64,000 nucleotides of DNA from Micromonospora sp. MW-13. Lineage in GTDB: Bacteria > Actinomycetota > Actinomycetes > Mycobacteriales > Micromonosporaceae. The number at the start of each line of letters is the position of its first letter. The stretch's first letter is position 1. Under the pieces are notes generated by a model. The model worked only from the letters and a program-made list of their open reading frames with translations, was not told the DNA's origin and searched no databases. The DNA lies in contig NZ_QKKX01000009.1 in the NCBI RefSeq assembly GCF_003434305.1, positions 496,001 through 560,000 on the forward strand. Reading direction: 5' to 3'. Both the position numbers and the translations under genes were made by a program. Shown piece by piece: positions 34,830 to 44,465 of this stretch.

Positions 34830-35539
34830 CCGAGACCCCCGCGGCCCTTCGTGAGGCGCACCACGCGGACGTGTCCGGCGGTTGGCTGCGGCCGGCCGTG
34901 TTCGGCGCGATGGACGGCCTGGTCACCAACATCGCCCTGATCGCGGGCGTCGGCGGCGGCGGGGTGTCGCCGCGCAGCATCGTGCTCACCGGTGCCGCCG
35001 GCCTGGTCGCCGGGGCCATCTCGATGGGCCTCGGCGAGTACACCAGCGTCCGGTCGGCCAACGAGCAGGTGGCGGCGGAGGTGGCCAAGGAGCGCCGGGA
35101 GCTGGAACGGCACCCGGAGGCGGAGGCCCGCGAGCTGGCCGACGCGTGGGTGGCCCGGGGCCTGCCCCGCGACCTGGCCACCCAGGTCGCCGAGGCGGTG
35201 CGGCGCAACCCGGAGGAGGCGCTGCGCGTGCACGTCCAGGAGGAGCTGGGCGTCGACCCGGACGTGCAGCCGAGCCCGTGGGCGGCGGCGACCTCGTCGT
35301 TCCTGTTCTTCTCGGTCGGTGCGCTGGTCCCGCTGCTGACGTACCTGTTCGGCGCGACCAGCCTGTGGCTGGCGCTGGCCGTCGGCGGGGTCGGGCTGTT
35401 CGTGGCCGGGGCGGTCGTGGCCCGGTTCACCAGGCGCCCCTGGTGGTCCAGCGGCCTGCGGCAGCTCCTGCTCGGCGGGGCGGCGGCCGGCGCGACGTAC
35501 CTGGTCGGCAGCCTGATCGGCATCCAGGGCGGCCTGTAG
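34826..35539 (+). CDS. VIT/CCC1-family iron/manganese transporter
   Basis: Seen: 237 residues, first helix with [20 protein letters not shown], second with [13 protein letters not shown], a charged [10 protein letters not shown]...[10 protein letters not shown] cytosolic segment and three further helices near the C-terminus, matching the VIT1/CCC1 (DUF125-like) family that moves Fe2+ or Mn2+. Translationally coupled to map by ATGA; a connection through the metal demand of MetAP is possible but speculative. Confidence 0.88.
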   Translation: MTETPAALREAHHADVSGGWLRPAVFGAMDGLVTNIALIAGVGGGGVSPRSIVLTGAAGLVAGAISMGLGEYTSVRSANEQVAAEVAKERRELERHPEAEARELADAWVARGLPRDLATQVAEAVRRNPEEALRVHVQEELGVDPDVQPSPWAAATSSFLFFSVGALVPLLTYLFGATSLWLALAVGGVGLFVAGAVVARFTRRPWWSSGLRQLLLGGAAAGATYLVGSLIGIQGGL

Positions 35540-35603
35540 GCAGGGGCGCCCTCCCGACCGCCGGCGGCGCGGGGCCGGCGAACCACCGCCCGTGCGGCCG
35601 GGA

Positions 35604-36314
35604 TCAGCCGGCGAGCAGGTCGTCGATGGTCCCGTCGACGGGCCGGCCCCGGGCGGCCAGCTCCTCGGCCTGCCGGGCCAGCACCGCGCCGACCTCGGTC
35701 ATGTCCGCCCCGGCCAGCCCGGTACGCCGGACCGCGTCCCCCGGGTCCCGGAAGTAGGTGCGGCTGAGCAGCCCGTTCACCGTGGCCGCCGCGAGCCGGG
35801 CCTCGCCGAGCATCAGCAGCGCCTGGTCCGTCTCGTACCAGGCGGCGAGCCGGGCGGCCCGGGAGTGCGCGGCGCAGCCCCGGTACCACGCCTGCCGGGC
35901 GGCGTCGGTGAACTCCGCCGGCCGGGCCCGGGCCAGCCGGGCCAGGTGCTCGTCGCGCAGCGTCGGCAGCCACCCGGTCGGGTCGTGCACCGGCCGGGTG
36001 GTGACGTACCGGTCGGCGGTGAGCGGCCACAGCGCGGTGATCGCCCGCGCCTGGCGGAGGTGCTCGTCGGCGGCGGCGACGCTCAGGTCGACCAGGACGC
36101 CGTCCACCCGGCGGGTCGCCGGGGCCGGGCCCGCGCCGGCCCGGTACGTGGCGATCAGCAGCCCGACCTCGCCGTCCCCGCCGCCGTCGTCGTCACCGTG
36201 GGCCAGCGGGCCGTGCGCCGCGACCGCGAGGACGTCGGCCGGGAAGCGCCGCCTCGCGGCGTCCGCGACCCGCTCCGCCACCGACCACCGGGGATCGTCC
36301 TGGTACGGGTCCAC
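35604..36314 (-). CDS. Nucleotidyltransferase-like protein (kanamycin nucleotidyltransferase type)
   Basis: Seen: 236 residues. The region VLAVAAHGPLAHG followed by an acidic stretch and GEVGLLIATYRAG occupies the place of the GS-x-D-x-D motif of nucleotidyltransferases, but the canonical Gly-Ser is HG and the acidic pair is in a repeat-rich DDDGGGDGE, so catalytic competence is doubtful. The C-terminal half is a helical bundle as in ANT(4')-like proteins. The GTG at 36314 is the best start. Antibiotic resistance is not demonstrated. Confidence 0.55.
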   Translation of the reverse strand: MDPYQDDPRWSVAERVADAARRRFPADVLAVAAHGPLAHGDDDGGGDGEVGLLIATYRAGAGPAPATRRVDGVLVDLSVAAADEHLRQARAITALWPLTADRYVTTRPVHDPTGWLPTLRDEHLARLARARPAEFTDAARQAWYRGCAAHSRAARLAAWYETDQALLMLGEARLAAATVNGLLSRTYFRDPGDAVRRTGLAGADMTEVGAVLARQAEELAARGRPVDGTIDDLLAG

Positions 36315-36389
36315 GAACCACCTCTGCCTCGCCGACTGCCCGCCGGGCCGGCCGCCGGGAGGGCCGCCGCGACGCCGGCTCCACCCTAG

Positions 36390-36887
36390 TCACCGGGCGG
36401 CGGCGCCGCCCGGTTCGCCGCGCCCGGCCGGCACCAGCCGGAAGACGCGGATCTCCCGCCCGCCGGCCCGTTCGACGTACGTCCGGTACGCCGGCCACTC
36501 GGTGACCAGCAGCGTCCAGAGCCGGTCGCGTTCCGCGCCGGTGGCCACCTCGGCCCGAACGGCCACCCGCCGGCCCTTGACGTCCACCTCCGCCTCGGGG
36601 CGCGCGAGCAGGTTCATCGCCCAGCCGGGCTGGTGCTGCTGCCCCCAGTTGGAGCCGATCACCACGTAGGCGTCGCCGTCCGGGACGTACAGCAGGGGGT
36701 TGCTGCGCGGCAGCCCGGAGCGCCGGCCGGTGGTGGTGATCACGAGCGAGGGGATCAGGCCGAGCGCGACCACCCGGCCCCGGGTGAGCCGGCCGACCAC
36801 CCGGTCGGCGGGGACGAGCAGCCGGGCCACCGCGCCGAACCAGCGGTGGTGGCCGAGGCGACGGGTGAGGCTTCCGAGTGCGGGCAC
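36390..36887 (-). CDS. F420/FMN-binding deazaflavin-dependent reductase-like protein
   Basis: Seen: 165 residues. LVITTTGRRSGLPRSNPLLYV, VVIGSNWGQQHQPGWAMNLLA and VDVKGRR VAVRAEV match the nitroreductase/deazaflavin-dependent (Ddn-type, DUF385) split-barrel family, which uses F420H2 in actinomycetes. The GTG at 36887 is chosen so that the protein begins shortly before the first helix; the frame extends 12 codons further. Substrate unknown. Monocistronic or with the nucleotidyltransferase (75-base gap). Confidence 0.85.
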   Translation of the reverse strand: MPALGSLTRRLGHHRWFGAVARLLVPADRVVGRLTRGRVVALGLIPSLVITTTGRRSGLPRSNPLLYVPDGDAYVVIGSNWGQQHQPGWAMNLLARPEAEVDVKGRRVAVRAEVATGAERDRLWTLLVTEWPAYRTYVERAGGREIRVFRLVPAGRGEPGGAAAR

Positions 36888-36959
36888 CCGACCAGTCTGC
36901 CGCCCCGGGGCCGGCGGCGGCACCCCCGATCCGGACCCGCCGCCGGCCCGCCGGCGCAG

Positions 36960-39773
36960 TCAGTCGAGGCGGCGCTCGACGGCCAGCCGGGACCGGGTGA
37001 ACAGGCCCGCGCCGAGCATCGCCACCAGCGGCACCACCACCAGCACCCCCAGGGTGGGCCAGGGCACCACGACCGGGTACGGCTCCTGCACCGGCCAGGC
37101 CGTGGCGTACCGGCGGTTCGTGGCGGCCAGGACGATCACGGCGGTGCCCAGCCCGGCCACGATGCCCAGCGCCGAGCCGAGCCCGGCGATCACCCCGGCC
37201 TGGCAGAGCGACAGCACCCGGCGTAACCGGGGGCTGGCGCCCACGGCCGCCAGGGTGGACAGGTCGGCCCGTCCCTCGGCCGCGGCGAGGCCGGTGGCGA
37301 CGGCCGCCGCGCCGACGGTGATCAGGCCGGAGGCGATGGCCAGCAGCAGCAGGACCGGCCGCCGGTCGATGTCCGGACGCCCGCGCTCGACGACCACCTC
37401 AAGCGGGGCGAGGCGCCGCAGCTCGGCGTCGAAGCGGTCCCGCTGGTCGGGGGTCGGCGCCGCGTCGGTGGCCAGGACATAGCCGACCTGGCGCGCGGCG
37501 AGCCCGATCCGGGCGGCGGCGGCGTGGGACAGCACGAGCTGGTCCACCTCGACCTCGCCGCGCAGCACGTACCCGGGCACGGTGGACCGGACGGTGCCCC
37601 TCGACTCCGGCTCGTCGGGCGTCCGGGTCGCCGCCAGGGTGACCCGGCCGTCGAGGACGTAGCGCGGGTCGGTCACCACGGCGCCGCCGGCCCGCAGCAC
37701 TCGCCGGGCAGCCGCGACCTCCTGCGGGGCGGCGCCGGTGAGCGCGGCCAGCGCGTCGCCGTCGTCCACCACCGACGGCAGCGAGTAGCCGGAGTATCCG
37801 CCCGACAGCCATCCGACGCAGCGCGGATCGGCCCGGGCGCGCAGCCGGACGGCGGCGTCCCGGAACTGCGGCACCTCGTACGGGCAGGCCTGCCCGGGCG
37901 GCAACTCCGCCCGGACCTCGCACCACTCTCCGGCGGTGGCGGCGGGCGCGGCGCAGGCCGGGGCGTCGACCCGGGCCACCGTGCTGGGCGGCAGCTCGGC
38001 GGCAGCGACCTCGGCGACCCGGGCCACCGGCGGCAGCGGCCCGGTCGCGGCGCCGGAGTCGAGGACCAGGACGTGGCCGTACGGCAGGCCCGGCCGGTAG
38101 GTGGCCGTCGTGCGCGCGTCGTCGCTGGCCACGTACACGCCGAGGGCGACACTGCCGGCGACCGCGGCCATCACCGCCGAGATGGCCGGTGCGGCGGAGG
38201 CGCGGTTGCGGCTCGCGTCCCGCAGCGCGACCCGGGGGGCCAGCGGCAGCCACCGGCCGGCCCGGGCGAGCAACCCGACCAGCGTCGGGGTGGCGAAGAC
38301 CAACCCCAGCTCGCCGAGGACCAGGCCGGCGAAGAGCACCGGCGTGACGCTGCGGGCGGCACCCAGCGCCGCCACCGCCGCGCCGCCGGCGGTCAGCGCC
38401 GCCCCGAGCAGCGGCCAGCGCCGCCGGTGCGGGGGCGGGGTGCGCCGGCCCGCCAGCCCGGCCACCACGTCCTGCCGGGCGGCGGTCCAGGCCGGCGCCA
38501 GCGCCGCGAGCACCCCGGCCAGCACCGCGACCGCGGCGATCGCCGCCAGGGCGGCCGGAAAGATCCGGTACGCCCCGAACCGCGCCTGGACGACGTACTC
38601 CTCCGTCAGGGGCCGGGCGGCGACCGCGGCGGCGATGCCCAGCGCCAGCCCGGCGGCGGCCCCGGCGCAGCCCAGCACCACCCCGTCGGCCAGCACGATG
38701 CGGCGCAGGTGGGCGGCGTCCCCGCCGGCCACGGCGACCAGGGCGAGGTCCCGCCGTCGGCGGCGCACCCCGACGGCGAACGCCGGCCCCACCAGCAGCA
38801 CGACCTCCAGCAGACCGAGGCCGCCGATCAACACCGCGTTGCCGGCGTCCTCGGCGCTCACCGACGCGCCGAGCAGCCCGACGTCGACCCCGGGGTGGGG
38901 CGCCGGGGTGCGGGCGACCACCGCGATCCCGCGCGCGTTGAGCCGGTCGGTCAGTCCGGGGTCGACGTCGTCCGGCAGGTCGGCGAGCCACCTCGTCTCG
39001 CCCCGCGAACCGACCGGCGCGCGGGCCGTCGGTGGCAGGGCCACCATGGGACCCAGGTCGTCGGGGAACTCCACCACCCCGACCACGGTCCGGTCGCCCG
39101 AGCCGTCGGCCGGGGCGACCCGGTCGCCGGGCCGGACGTGCAGCCGGCGCAGCGCCGCCCGGTTCAGCCCGATCTCGTCGGCGGCCGTCGGCGGGCGGCC
39201 GGCGAGCTGCCGGGCCTGCCCGCGCAGCAGTGGATCGCCGAGGTCGAGCTGCCGGCCGTCGAACATCTCGCGCCGGTTGCCGACGCGCACCTCGAACGGC
39301 ACCCACCACAGCACCTCGCCGACCCGGCTGCCGGGCGGCAGTTGGGCGGTCAGCTCGGTGGCGGTGACCGGCCGGGTCCGGTGCTGGACGCCGTCGCGGG
39401 GGTAGCTGTTGTCGCCCCAGGCGTCCTGCGTCAGCGGGCCGTCGGCCAGCCAGCGCAGCTCCGCGTCGGCGGTGCCGAGCTGCCGGTCGATCCGCTCGGC
39501 CCGGGTCAGCCGGGACATGTCGTAGCTGACGGCGGCGAAGGCCAGCGCCAGCACGGGAAGGGTGATCATCGCGAGCACCAGCGCGGTGCGTCCGCGGGCC
39601 CGCCCGGCCTCCCGCCGCGCGATACGCAGCGCGGCCCGCCAGGAGCGCAGGGCCGCCACGATCCGCCGTTGCCGGGCGCGGGCGTCGCCCCCGCCCGCCG
39701 GGGCCGGCCGCGGCACGTCGGCCGGGCGCCGGCCCTGCCGGAGCGGGGCGGTGGCCGCCCGCTTCGGGCTCAC
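36960..39773 (-). CDS. FtsX-type ABC transporter permease
   Basis: Seen: 937 residues with a cytoplasmic basic N-terminus, a first helix near residue 65-90, a large extracytoplasmic domain (about 95-310), three helices with the FtsX/MacB-like core (about 320-440), another pair and a second large extracytoplasmic domain (about 560-810) and three C-terminal helices. This duplicated FtsX arrangement is common in actinobacterial efflux permeases. The GTG at 39773 overlaps the ATPase stop (GTGA). Partner of the ATPase encoded immediately before it. Substrate unknown; lipid, peptide or drug export is possible. Confidence 0.9.
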   Translation of the reverse strand: MSPKRAATAPLRQGRRPADVPRPAPAGGGDARARQRRIVAALRSWRAALRIARREAGRARGRTALVLAMITLPVLALAFAAVSYDMSRLTRAERIDRQLGTADAELRWLADGPLTQDAWGDNSYPRDGVQHRTRPVTATELTAQLPPGSRVGEVLWWVPFEVRVGNRREMFDGRQLDLGDPLLRGQARQLAGRPPTAADEIGLNRAALRRLHVRPGDRVAPADGSGDRTVVGVVEFPDDLGPMVALPPTARAPVGSRGETRWLADLPDDVDPGLTDRLNARGIAVVARTPAPHPGVDVGLLGASVSAEDAGNAVLIGGLGLLEVVLLVGPAFAVGVRRRRRDLALVAVAGGDAAHLRRIVLADGVVLGCAGAAAGLALGIAAAVAARPLTEEYVVQARFGAYRIFPAALAAIAAVAVLAGVLAALAPAWTAARQDVVAGLAGRRTPPPHRRRWPLLGAALTAGGAAVAALGAARSVTPVLFAGLVLGELGLVFATPTLVGLLARAGRWLPLAPRVALRDASRNRASAAPAISAVMAAVAGSVALGVYVASDDARTTATYRPGLPYGHVLVLDSGAATGPLPPVARVAEVAAAELPPSTVARVDAPACAAPAATAGEWCEVRAELPPGQACPYEVPQFRDAAVRLRARADPRCVGWLSGGYSGYSLPSVVDDGDALAALTGAAPQEVAAARRVLRAGGAVVTDPRYVLDGRVTLAATRTPDEPESRGTVRSTVPGYVLRGEVEVDQLVLSHAAAARIGLAARQVGYVLATDAAPTPDQRDRFDAELRRLAPLEVVVERGRPDIDRRPVLLLLAIASGLITVGAAAVATGLAAAEGRADLSTLAAVGASPRLRRVLSLCQAGVIAGLGSALGIVAGLGTAVIVLAATNRRYATAWPVQEPYPVVVPWPTLGVLVVVPLVAMLGAGLFTRSRLAVERRLD

Positions 39774-40522
39774 CGACCGCTGCCGGCCAGGAGCTGCTCG
39801 ACGCCGCCCAGCGGCGCCGTCGAGTCCACCATGACCCCGTCGCGCAGGAACACCACCCGGTCGGCCCAGGCAGCGTGTCGGGCCTCGTGGGTGACCAGCA
39901 CGGCGGCGGCGCCCGCGTCGACCCGGCGGCGCAGCAGGCGCAGCACCGCCTCGCCGGTCTGCGAGTCCAGCGCGCCGGTCGGCTCGTCGGCGAGGACGAG
40001 CCGTCGCTCGCCGACCAGGGCCCGGGCGATGGCCACCCGCTGCTGTTGCCCGCCGGACAACTGGTCCGGGAAGCGCCCGCCCAGCTCGGTCAGCCCCACC
40101 TCGTCGAGCGCGGCCCGGGCCGCCCGCCGCGCCTGCCGGACGCCGACGCCGTCCAGTTCGAGGGGGAGCGCGACGTTCTCGGCGGCGGTGAGACTGCCCA
40201 GCAGGTTGAGGTCCTGGAAGATGTAGCCGATCCGTCGGCGGCGCACCCGGGCCAGTGCCCGGCGGTCGAGCGCGCCCAGTGGCTGCCCCTCGACGAGGAT
40301 CTCGCCCGCGGTCGGCCCGTCGAGCCCGCCGGCCAGGGCGAGCAGCGTGGACTTGCCGGAGCCGGAGGGCCCCATCACCGCGACCAGTTCGCCGGGGCCG
40401 ACGGTGAGGCTGACGCCGCGCAGGGCGTGCACGACTGCCTCGCCGCTGCCGTGGGTACGGTGGACGTCGCGCAGGTCGAGCACCGCCGTGCCCACCTCCG
40501 GCGCGTCGTCCGGTCCGCTCAC
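39770..40522 (-). CDS. ABC transporter ATPase (LolD/MacB type)
   Basis: Seen: 250 residues with Walker A GPSGSGKST (about 55), Q-loop YIFQDLNLL, signature LSGGQQQR, Walker B LVLADEPTGALD and switch His VTHEARHA, all intact. The family is the LolD/MacB class that pairs with FtsX permeases. The GTG at 40522 overlaps the PadR stop (GTGA) and its own stop overlaps the permease start, so padR-ATPase-permease is one coupled operon. Cytosolic face of the membrane. Confidence 0.94.
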   Translation of the reverse strand: MSGPDDAPEVGTAVLDLRDVHRTHGSGEAVVHALRGVSLTVGPGELVAVMGPSGSGKSTLLALAGGLDGPTAGEILVEGQPLGALDRRALARVRRRRIGYIFQDLNLLGSLTAAENVALPLELDGVGVRQARRAARAALDEVGLTELGGRFPDQLSGGQQQRVAIARALVGERRLVLADEPTGALDSQTGEAVLRLLRRRVDAGAAAVLVTHEARHAAWADRVVFLRDGVMVDSTAPLGGVEQLLAGSGR

Positions 40523-41118
40523 CGCCGTGCCTCCTCGCCGTTCCGACCCGCCGTCTCCGCCGTCCGGCCTGCCTCCGCCGGCCGGCCGCCGGGCCCCGTC
40601 GCCGGCCGGTGCCGCACGAGGCTCGTCTCGCAGTGGTCCAGCCAGCGGATCTCCGCCTCGGCCTGGAACACCATCGCGTCCAGCACCAGCCGCCAGGGCA
40701 GGTCCTCGGGACGGTCGCTGGCGTACTTCAGCCGGGTCAACTCCTGCAACGCCCGCATGGTGGCGGTGCGCTGGGTCTGCACCACCGAACGCACGTCCAC
40801 GCCGGGGGTGGTCAGCGCCAGCGCCAGCTTGATGGCCAGCTCGTCGCGGGGCCGGTCGGTCCGGCTGATCGGGGTCGCGAACCACAGCGCCAGGTCCGCC
40901 CGCCCGGCGTCGGTGATCTCGTACGGCCGCTGCCCGCCCTCGTTCTCCGGCAGCGGGCGCACCAGCCCGTCCCGCTCCAGCCGGGACAGCGTGGTGTAGA
41001 CCTGCCCGATGTTCAGCGGCCACGTCGAGCCGGTCGACTCCTCGAACGCGGCCCGGAGCTGGTAGCCGTACATCTGGCCGCGTTCGAGCAGCGCGAGCAG
41101 ACCGTGACGGATGGACAT
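40519..41118 (-). CDS. PadR-family regulator of the FtsX ABC operon
   Basis: Seen: 199 residues: winged helix (RHGLLALLERGQMYGYQLR, then GQVYTTLSRLERDGLV) followed by a helical C-terminal dimerisation domain and an Arg/Glu/Gly-rich tail. The ATG at 41118 is supported by CCGGAG upstream. It is the first gene of the operon with the ATPase and permease, the usual setting for a repressor that responds to the exporter's substrate. The palindrome at 41132-41146 is its likely operator. Confidence 0.93.
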   Translation of the reverse strand: MSIRHGLLALLERGQMYGYQLRAAFEESTGSTWPLNIGQVYTTLSRLERDGLVRPLPENEGGQRPYEITDAGRADLALWFATPISRTDRPRDELAIKLALALTTPGVDVRSVVQTQRTATMRALQELTRLKYASDRPEDLPWRLVLDAMVFQAEAEIRWLDHCETSLVRHRPATGPGGRPAEAGRTAETAGRNGEEARR

Positions 41119-41131
41119 GGCTCCGGAGTAT

Positions 41132-41146
41132 GCATACCTGGTATGC
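41132..41146. promoter_or_regulatory. PadR operator palindrome
   Basis: GCATACCTGGTATGC is a perfect 7+1+7 palindrome 14 bases upstream of the PadR start. The position and AT-GCAT symmetry fit autoregulation of the padR-ABC operon. Confidence 0.65.
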
Positions 41147-41210
41147 CGTCCGCAACCGGGGGCGGTGGCCCGCGGCTCCACGGTGAGCAGCGGAAACGCT
41201 CCGCAGCCGG

Positions 41211-41660
41211 TCAGTCGGGCCGGCCGGGGAACGCGACGGTGACCGGGGTCACCCCGGCGGTGCGCCGCCAGCGGGTGGCCCGCACCGCGCAGTCGGTCAG
41301 CGCCGCGAGGGCCCGGTTGCGGTCCGCGCCGGTGGTGTGCGGCAGCGCCGCCCGCCAGAACGCGGCGGTGCGCTCCTCCACCTCGACCGCCAGCCGCAGC
41401 GCGCTGGCCGCGTCGGTGACGGGGAAGGGCAGCGCGTACCCGGCCTTGTCGGCGGGGACCGGGCCGCCGGCCGCGCTGAGCTGGAGCACCAGCGCGTCGC
41501 GCCGGGCCCGGTGCGCCGCCTCGGCCCGGCGGGCGGCCGTGCGGGCGGCGTCGGTGAGCCGGACCCCGATCGGCGCGTACGCGAAGACCGCGGCGTACTC
41601 GGCGGCGAGCGCGTCGGCCAGCGCCTGGGCCGGCCCGGAGGGTGCCTGTCGGTGGATCAT
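41211..41660 (-). CDS. DUF4439 ferritin-like protein
   Basis: Seen: 149 residues, almost all helical, with [14 protein letters not shown] near the N-terminus, HRARRDAL and [15 protein letters not shown], matching the ferritin-like DUF4439 four-helix bundle. Glu and His residues at helix positions suit a metal site, but the function is unknown. The ATG at 41660 overlaps the stop of the preceding lipoprotein gene (TCAT, 4 bases), so the two are translationally coupled. Confidence 0.85.
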   Translation of the reverse strand: MIHRQAPSGPAQALADALAAEYAAVFAYAPIGVRLTDAARTAARRAEAAHRARRDALVLQLSAAGGPVPADKAGYALPFPVTDAASALRLAVEVEERTAAFWRAALPHTTGADRNRALAALTDCAVRATRWRRTAGVTPVTVAFPGRPD

Positions 41661-42166
41661 TTCAGCGCCTCCACGTGGGTGGCCCGGGCGGCGGCGATCG
41701 AGCCGAGCAGCGCCGCCCGCCCGGCCGGCGCCCCGGCGCAGAGCTTCGCGGCCGACTCGCGCCCGCGCTGCTCCGCCTGCCGCAGGTCGGCCAGCGTCGC
41801 CGCCCGGTCGCCGCCGGCGCTGGCCCCGGCCGACGGCCCGCCCGGGGACGCGGACGCCGGGCGGCCGAACAGCGTCGCCAGTTCGGCGGCGTGCGCCTCG
41901 TGGGCCTCGGCGATCGGGGTGAGCAGCCCGGCCAGGCCCGGGTCGGCGGCCAGCGCGGCGCGGTGTCGGGCGGCCAGTTCGCGCGCCTCGGCGGCGAGTG
42001 GTTCGAGCGGATCGGGGGCCGGGTCCGGTTCCTCGCGGTCGAAAAGATCACAGCCGGTCAGCGGTGCGGCGGCACCGCCGAGCGTCAGCAGTGCGCCGGC
42101 CCGCAGCAGGTTTCGTCGGGAATGTCCTGGTGCCCGGTCGTGCTGTGTCGTTCTGCCCCTCGCCAC
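41657..42166 (-). CDS. Tat-type lipoprotein with helical domain
   Basis: Seen: about 169 residues. [17 protein letters not shown] signal with twin Arg is followed by a lipobox PLTGC, so it is probably a Tat-exported lipoprotein. The mature part is helical with an Ala/Gly-rich middle and repeated [11 protein letters not shown] segments resembling the ferritin-like partner. The start is uncertain: GTG at 42166 is used, with an ATG at 42184 also in frame. Coupled to the DUF4439 gene. Confidence 0.75.
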   Translation of the reverse strand: MARGRTTQHDRAPGHSRRNLLRAGALLTLGGAAAPLTGCDLFDREEPDPAPDPLEPLAAEARELAARHRAALAADPGLAGLLTPIAEAHEAHAAELATLFGRPASASPGGPSAGASAGGDRAATLADLRQAEQRGRESAAKLCAGAPAGRAALLGSIAAARATHVEALK

Positions 42167-42337
42167 CGGACAAGTCAACACCATCCGAGCACGGACGGGG
42201 GCGACCGGCGTCGGTGCGCCGCCCGGCCCGTCGCGCGGTGGGCGCGTTACGCTCTGCGCAGCCACCGGGGCGGAGCGCCGGTGGCGTGCCGGCATGGCGT
42301 CCGACCGGGCGCCGTCGATCACGAAAGGGTGCGCCAG

Positions 42338-43030
42338 ATGACGCAGCGTGGCCGTGCCACCAGGTCGACGGGGCCGACGGGGAGACCCCGGCGCGCCGAC
42401 GGCCCCCGGGGCGGTGACCGCGTCGGCGGCCCCCGGGGCGACCTCGCGGCCCGGCGGGCCCGGTTGCGCGCGGTGGTCGAGCCGGTCGTCAACGAGGCCG
42501 GGTACGACCTGGAGGACATCTCCGTCTCCCGGGCCGGCCGCCGGCACGTGGTGCGGGTGATCGTGGACGCCGACGGCGGGATCAGCCTGGACGCGGTGGC
42601 GGACGTCTCCCGGGCCGTCTCCGCCGCGCTCGACGCGGCCGAGGAGGCCGGCGGCGACATCCTGGCCGGTGAGTACCAGCTCGAGGTCAGCTCCCCCGGA
42701 GTGGACCGCCCGCTCACCCTGCCCCGGCACTGGCGGCGCAACGTCGGCCGGCTGGTCAAGGTGACCGCCAGGGCCGCGCTGCCCGGGCCGCGCGCCGAAC
42801 AGCCCGCGGGCGACCGCCAGGTCACCGGCCGGGTGGTCGAGGCCGACGACGAGCGCGTGGTGCTGGAGACCGACTCCGGCCGCGCGGAGTTCCGTCACAC
42901 CGAGCTCGGCCCCGGCCGGGTTCAGGTCGAGTTCCACCGCCTCGACGAGGCGGGCGACGACGAACTCGACGACATCGAGGACATTGACGACATCGACGAC
43001 GAAGATGATGTGGAGGACGAGGAGAGGTGA
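42338..43030 (+). CDS. rimP: Ribosome maturation factor RimP
   Basis: Needed for 30S subunit maturation. Seen: 230 residues. A basic, low-complexity N-terminus (about 1-45) is followed by the alpha/beta N-terminal domain ([19 protein letters not shown]), the [20 protein letters not shown] and [20 protein letters not shown] signature, and an SH3-like domain with an unusually acidic tail (residues 205-230, D/E/I repeats). The ATG at 42338 is preceded by CGAAAGGG. Overlaps nusA by four bases (GTGA). Confidence 0.95.
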   Translation: MTQRGRATRSTGPTGRPRRADGPRGGDRVGGPRGDLAARRARLRAVVEPVVNEAGYDLEDISVSRAGRRHVVRVIVDADGGISLDAVADVSRAVSAALDAAEEAGGDILAGEYQLEVSSPGVDRPLTLPRHWRRNVGRLVKVTARAALPGPRAEQPAGDRQVTGRVVEADDERVVLETDSGRAEFRHTELGPGRVQVEFHRLDEAGDDELDDIEDIDDIDDEDDVEDEER

Positions 43031-44070
43031 ACATCGACCTCGCGGCGCTGCGCGCACTCGAGCGCGAGCGGGAGATCCCGTTCGACACGATCCTCGCGGC
43101 GATCGAGACCGCGCTGCTGACCGCCTACCGGCACACCGACGGGGCCGAACCGCACGCCCGGGTGGAGATCGACCGGAAGTCCGGCGCGGCCCTGGTCTAC
43201 GCCCAGGAGCTGGACGACGACGGCAGCGTGGTGCGGGAGTGGGACGACACCCCGCACGACTTCGGCCGGATCGCGGCCATGACCGCCAAGCAGGTGATCC
43301 TCCAGCGGCTGCGGGAGGCCACCGACGAGGTGCACTTCGGCGAGTACGTCGGCCGCGACGGCGACCTGGTCACCGGCGTGGTGCAGGCGCACGAGGCGCG
43401 GTCCGAGAAGGGCATCATCACGGTCGACCTGGGCAAGCTGGAGGGCGTGCTGCCGCAGTCCGAGCAGGTCCCCGGCGAGCAGCCCAAACACGGCGAGCGG
43501 ATCCGCTGCGTCGTGGTGCACGTCGCCAAGGGGATGCGCGGCCCGCAGATCACCCTCTCCCGGTCCCACCCGGCGCTGGTGAAGAAGCTGTTCGCGCTGG
43601 AGGTCCCGGAGATCGCCGACGGCACCGTGGAGATCGGCGCCATCGCCCGCGAGGCCGGCCACCGCACGAAGATCGCGGTGCGTTCCACCACGCCGGGCGT
43701 GAACGCCAAGGGCGCCTGCATCGGCCCGATGGGCCAGCGGGTCCGCGCGGTGATGAGCGAGCTGCACGGCGAGAAGATCGACATCATCGACTGGTCGGAC
43801 GACCCGGCCACCTTCGTCGGCAACGCGCTGTCGCCGGCCAAGGCGCTGCGGGTCGAGGTGGTGGATCTGGCCACCCGCACCGCCCGGGTGACCGTGCCGG
43901 ACTTCCAGCTCTCGCTGGCGATCGGCCGGGAGGGGCAGAATGCCCGACTTGCTGCCCGGTTGACCGGTTGGCGGATCGACATCCGGTCGGACGCGGAGCA
44001 GACTTCCACGGCCGCGCGGAGCGGGGCCGATCACGTCCGGGAGCCGGGCGGAGCGATCTCGGGCAGCTAG
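43027..44070 (+). CDS. nusA: Transcription termination/antitermination factor NusA
   Basis: Seen: 347 residues: N-terminal domain, S1 (about 130-200, [20 protein letters not shown]), two KH domains ([20 protein letters not shown] and [24 protein letters not shown]). The C-terminal acidic repeat domains of gamma-proteobacterial NusA are absent, as is normal in actinobacteria. The GTG at 43027 overlaps the rimP stop. Promotes pausing and termination. Confidence 0.96.
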   Translation: MNIDLAALRALEREREIPFDTILAAIETALLTAYRHTDGAEPHARVEIDRKSGAALVYAQELDDDGSVVREWDDTPHDFGRIAAMTAKQVILQRLREATDEVHFGEYVGRDGDLVTGVVQAHEARSEKGIITVDLGKLEGVLPQSEQVPGEQPKHGERIRCVVVHVAKGMRGPQITLSRSHPALVKKLFALEVPEIADGTVEIGAIAREAGHRTKIAVRSTTPGVNAKGACIGPMGQRVRAVMSELHGEKIDIIDWSDDPATFVGNALSPAKALRVEVVDLATRTARVTVPDFQLSLAIGREGQNARLAARLTGWRIDIRSDAEQTSTAARSGADHVREPGGAISGS

Positions 44071-44073
44071 GGG

Positions 44074-44079
44074 TAGACT
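44074..44079 (+). promoter_or_regulatory. -10 box before ylxR
   Basis: TAGACT lies 7 bases before the ylxR GTG at 44087, with no ribosome-binding site between. It suggests an internal leaderless promoter for ylxR-infB. Confidence 0.45.
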
Positions 44080-44086
44080 TCTTCCG

Positions 44087-44419
44087 GTGGTACGACGCGC
44101 GCTGCCGGAGCGCACCTGTGTGGGTTGCCGGCGACGTGCGCCGGCCAGCGAATTGCTGCGGATGGTCGCGGTCGGGGACGAGGCTGGTCACAGCCTCCGG
44201 CCCGATCCGGCTCGCAGGCTGCCGGGTCGGGGAGCGAACATGCACCCAGATCCGGCCTGCTTCGCGCTGGCGGTGCGACGCCGCGCCTTCGGGCGTGCGT
44301 TGCGGGTCACCGGGGTCGTCGATCACGGTGAGCTGGCCGAGCATCTCGATGCGCCAACCACTACGTCCGGTCATCCCGACCGGGCGAGGGTCGCTAGCAA
44401 GGTAGGACGACCGACATGA
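44087..44419 (+). CDS. ylxR: YlxR (DUF448) RNA-binding protein
   Basis: Seen: 110 residues beginning ERTCVGCRRRAPASELLRM and continuing with a DPARRLPGRGANMHPDPACF segment, the signatures of YlxR/RnpM-type proteins. Known from other bacteria: YlxR modulates RNase P and transcription. Encoded between nusA and infB as usual. The GTG at 44087 lacks a Shine-Dalgarno. The last 20 residues are poorly conserved. Confidence 0.92.
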   Translation: MVRRALPERTCVGCRRRAPASELLRMVAVGDEAGHSLRPDPARRLPGRGANMHPDPACFALAVRRRAFGRALRVTGVVDHGELAEHLDAPTTTSGHPDRARVASKVGRPT

Positions 44420-44465
44420 GCACACGATGAAGTCCCTGAAATGACCAGGCTTCAAGTGCACGAGT

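Noticed and set aside
35604..36314. Aminoglycoside-resistance gene
   Set aside because: The nucleotidyltransferase motif is degenerate, so only a fold-level similarity is claimed.
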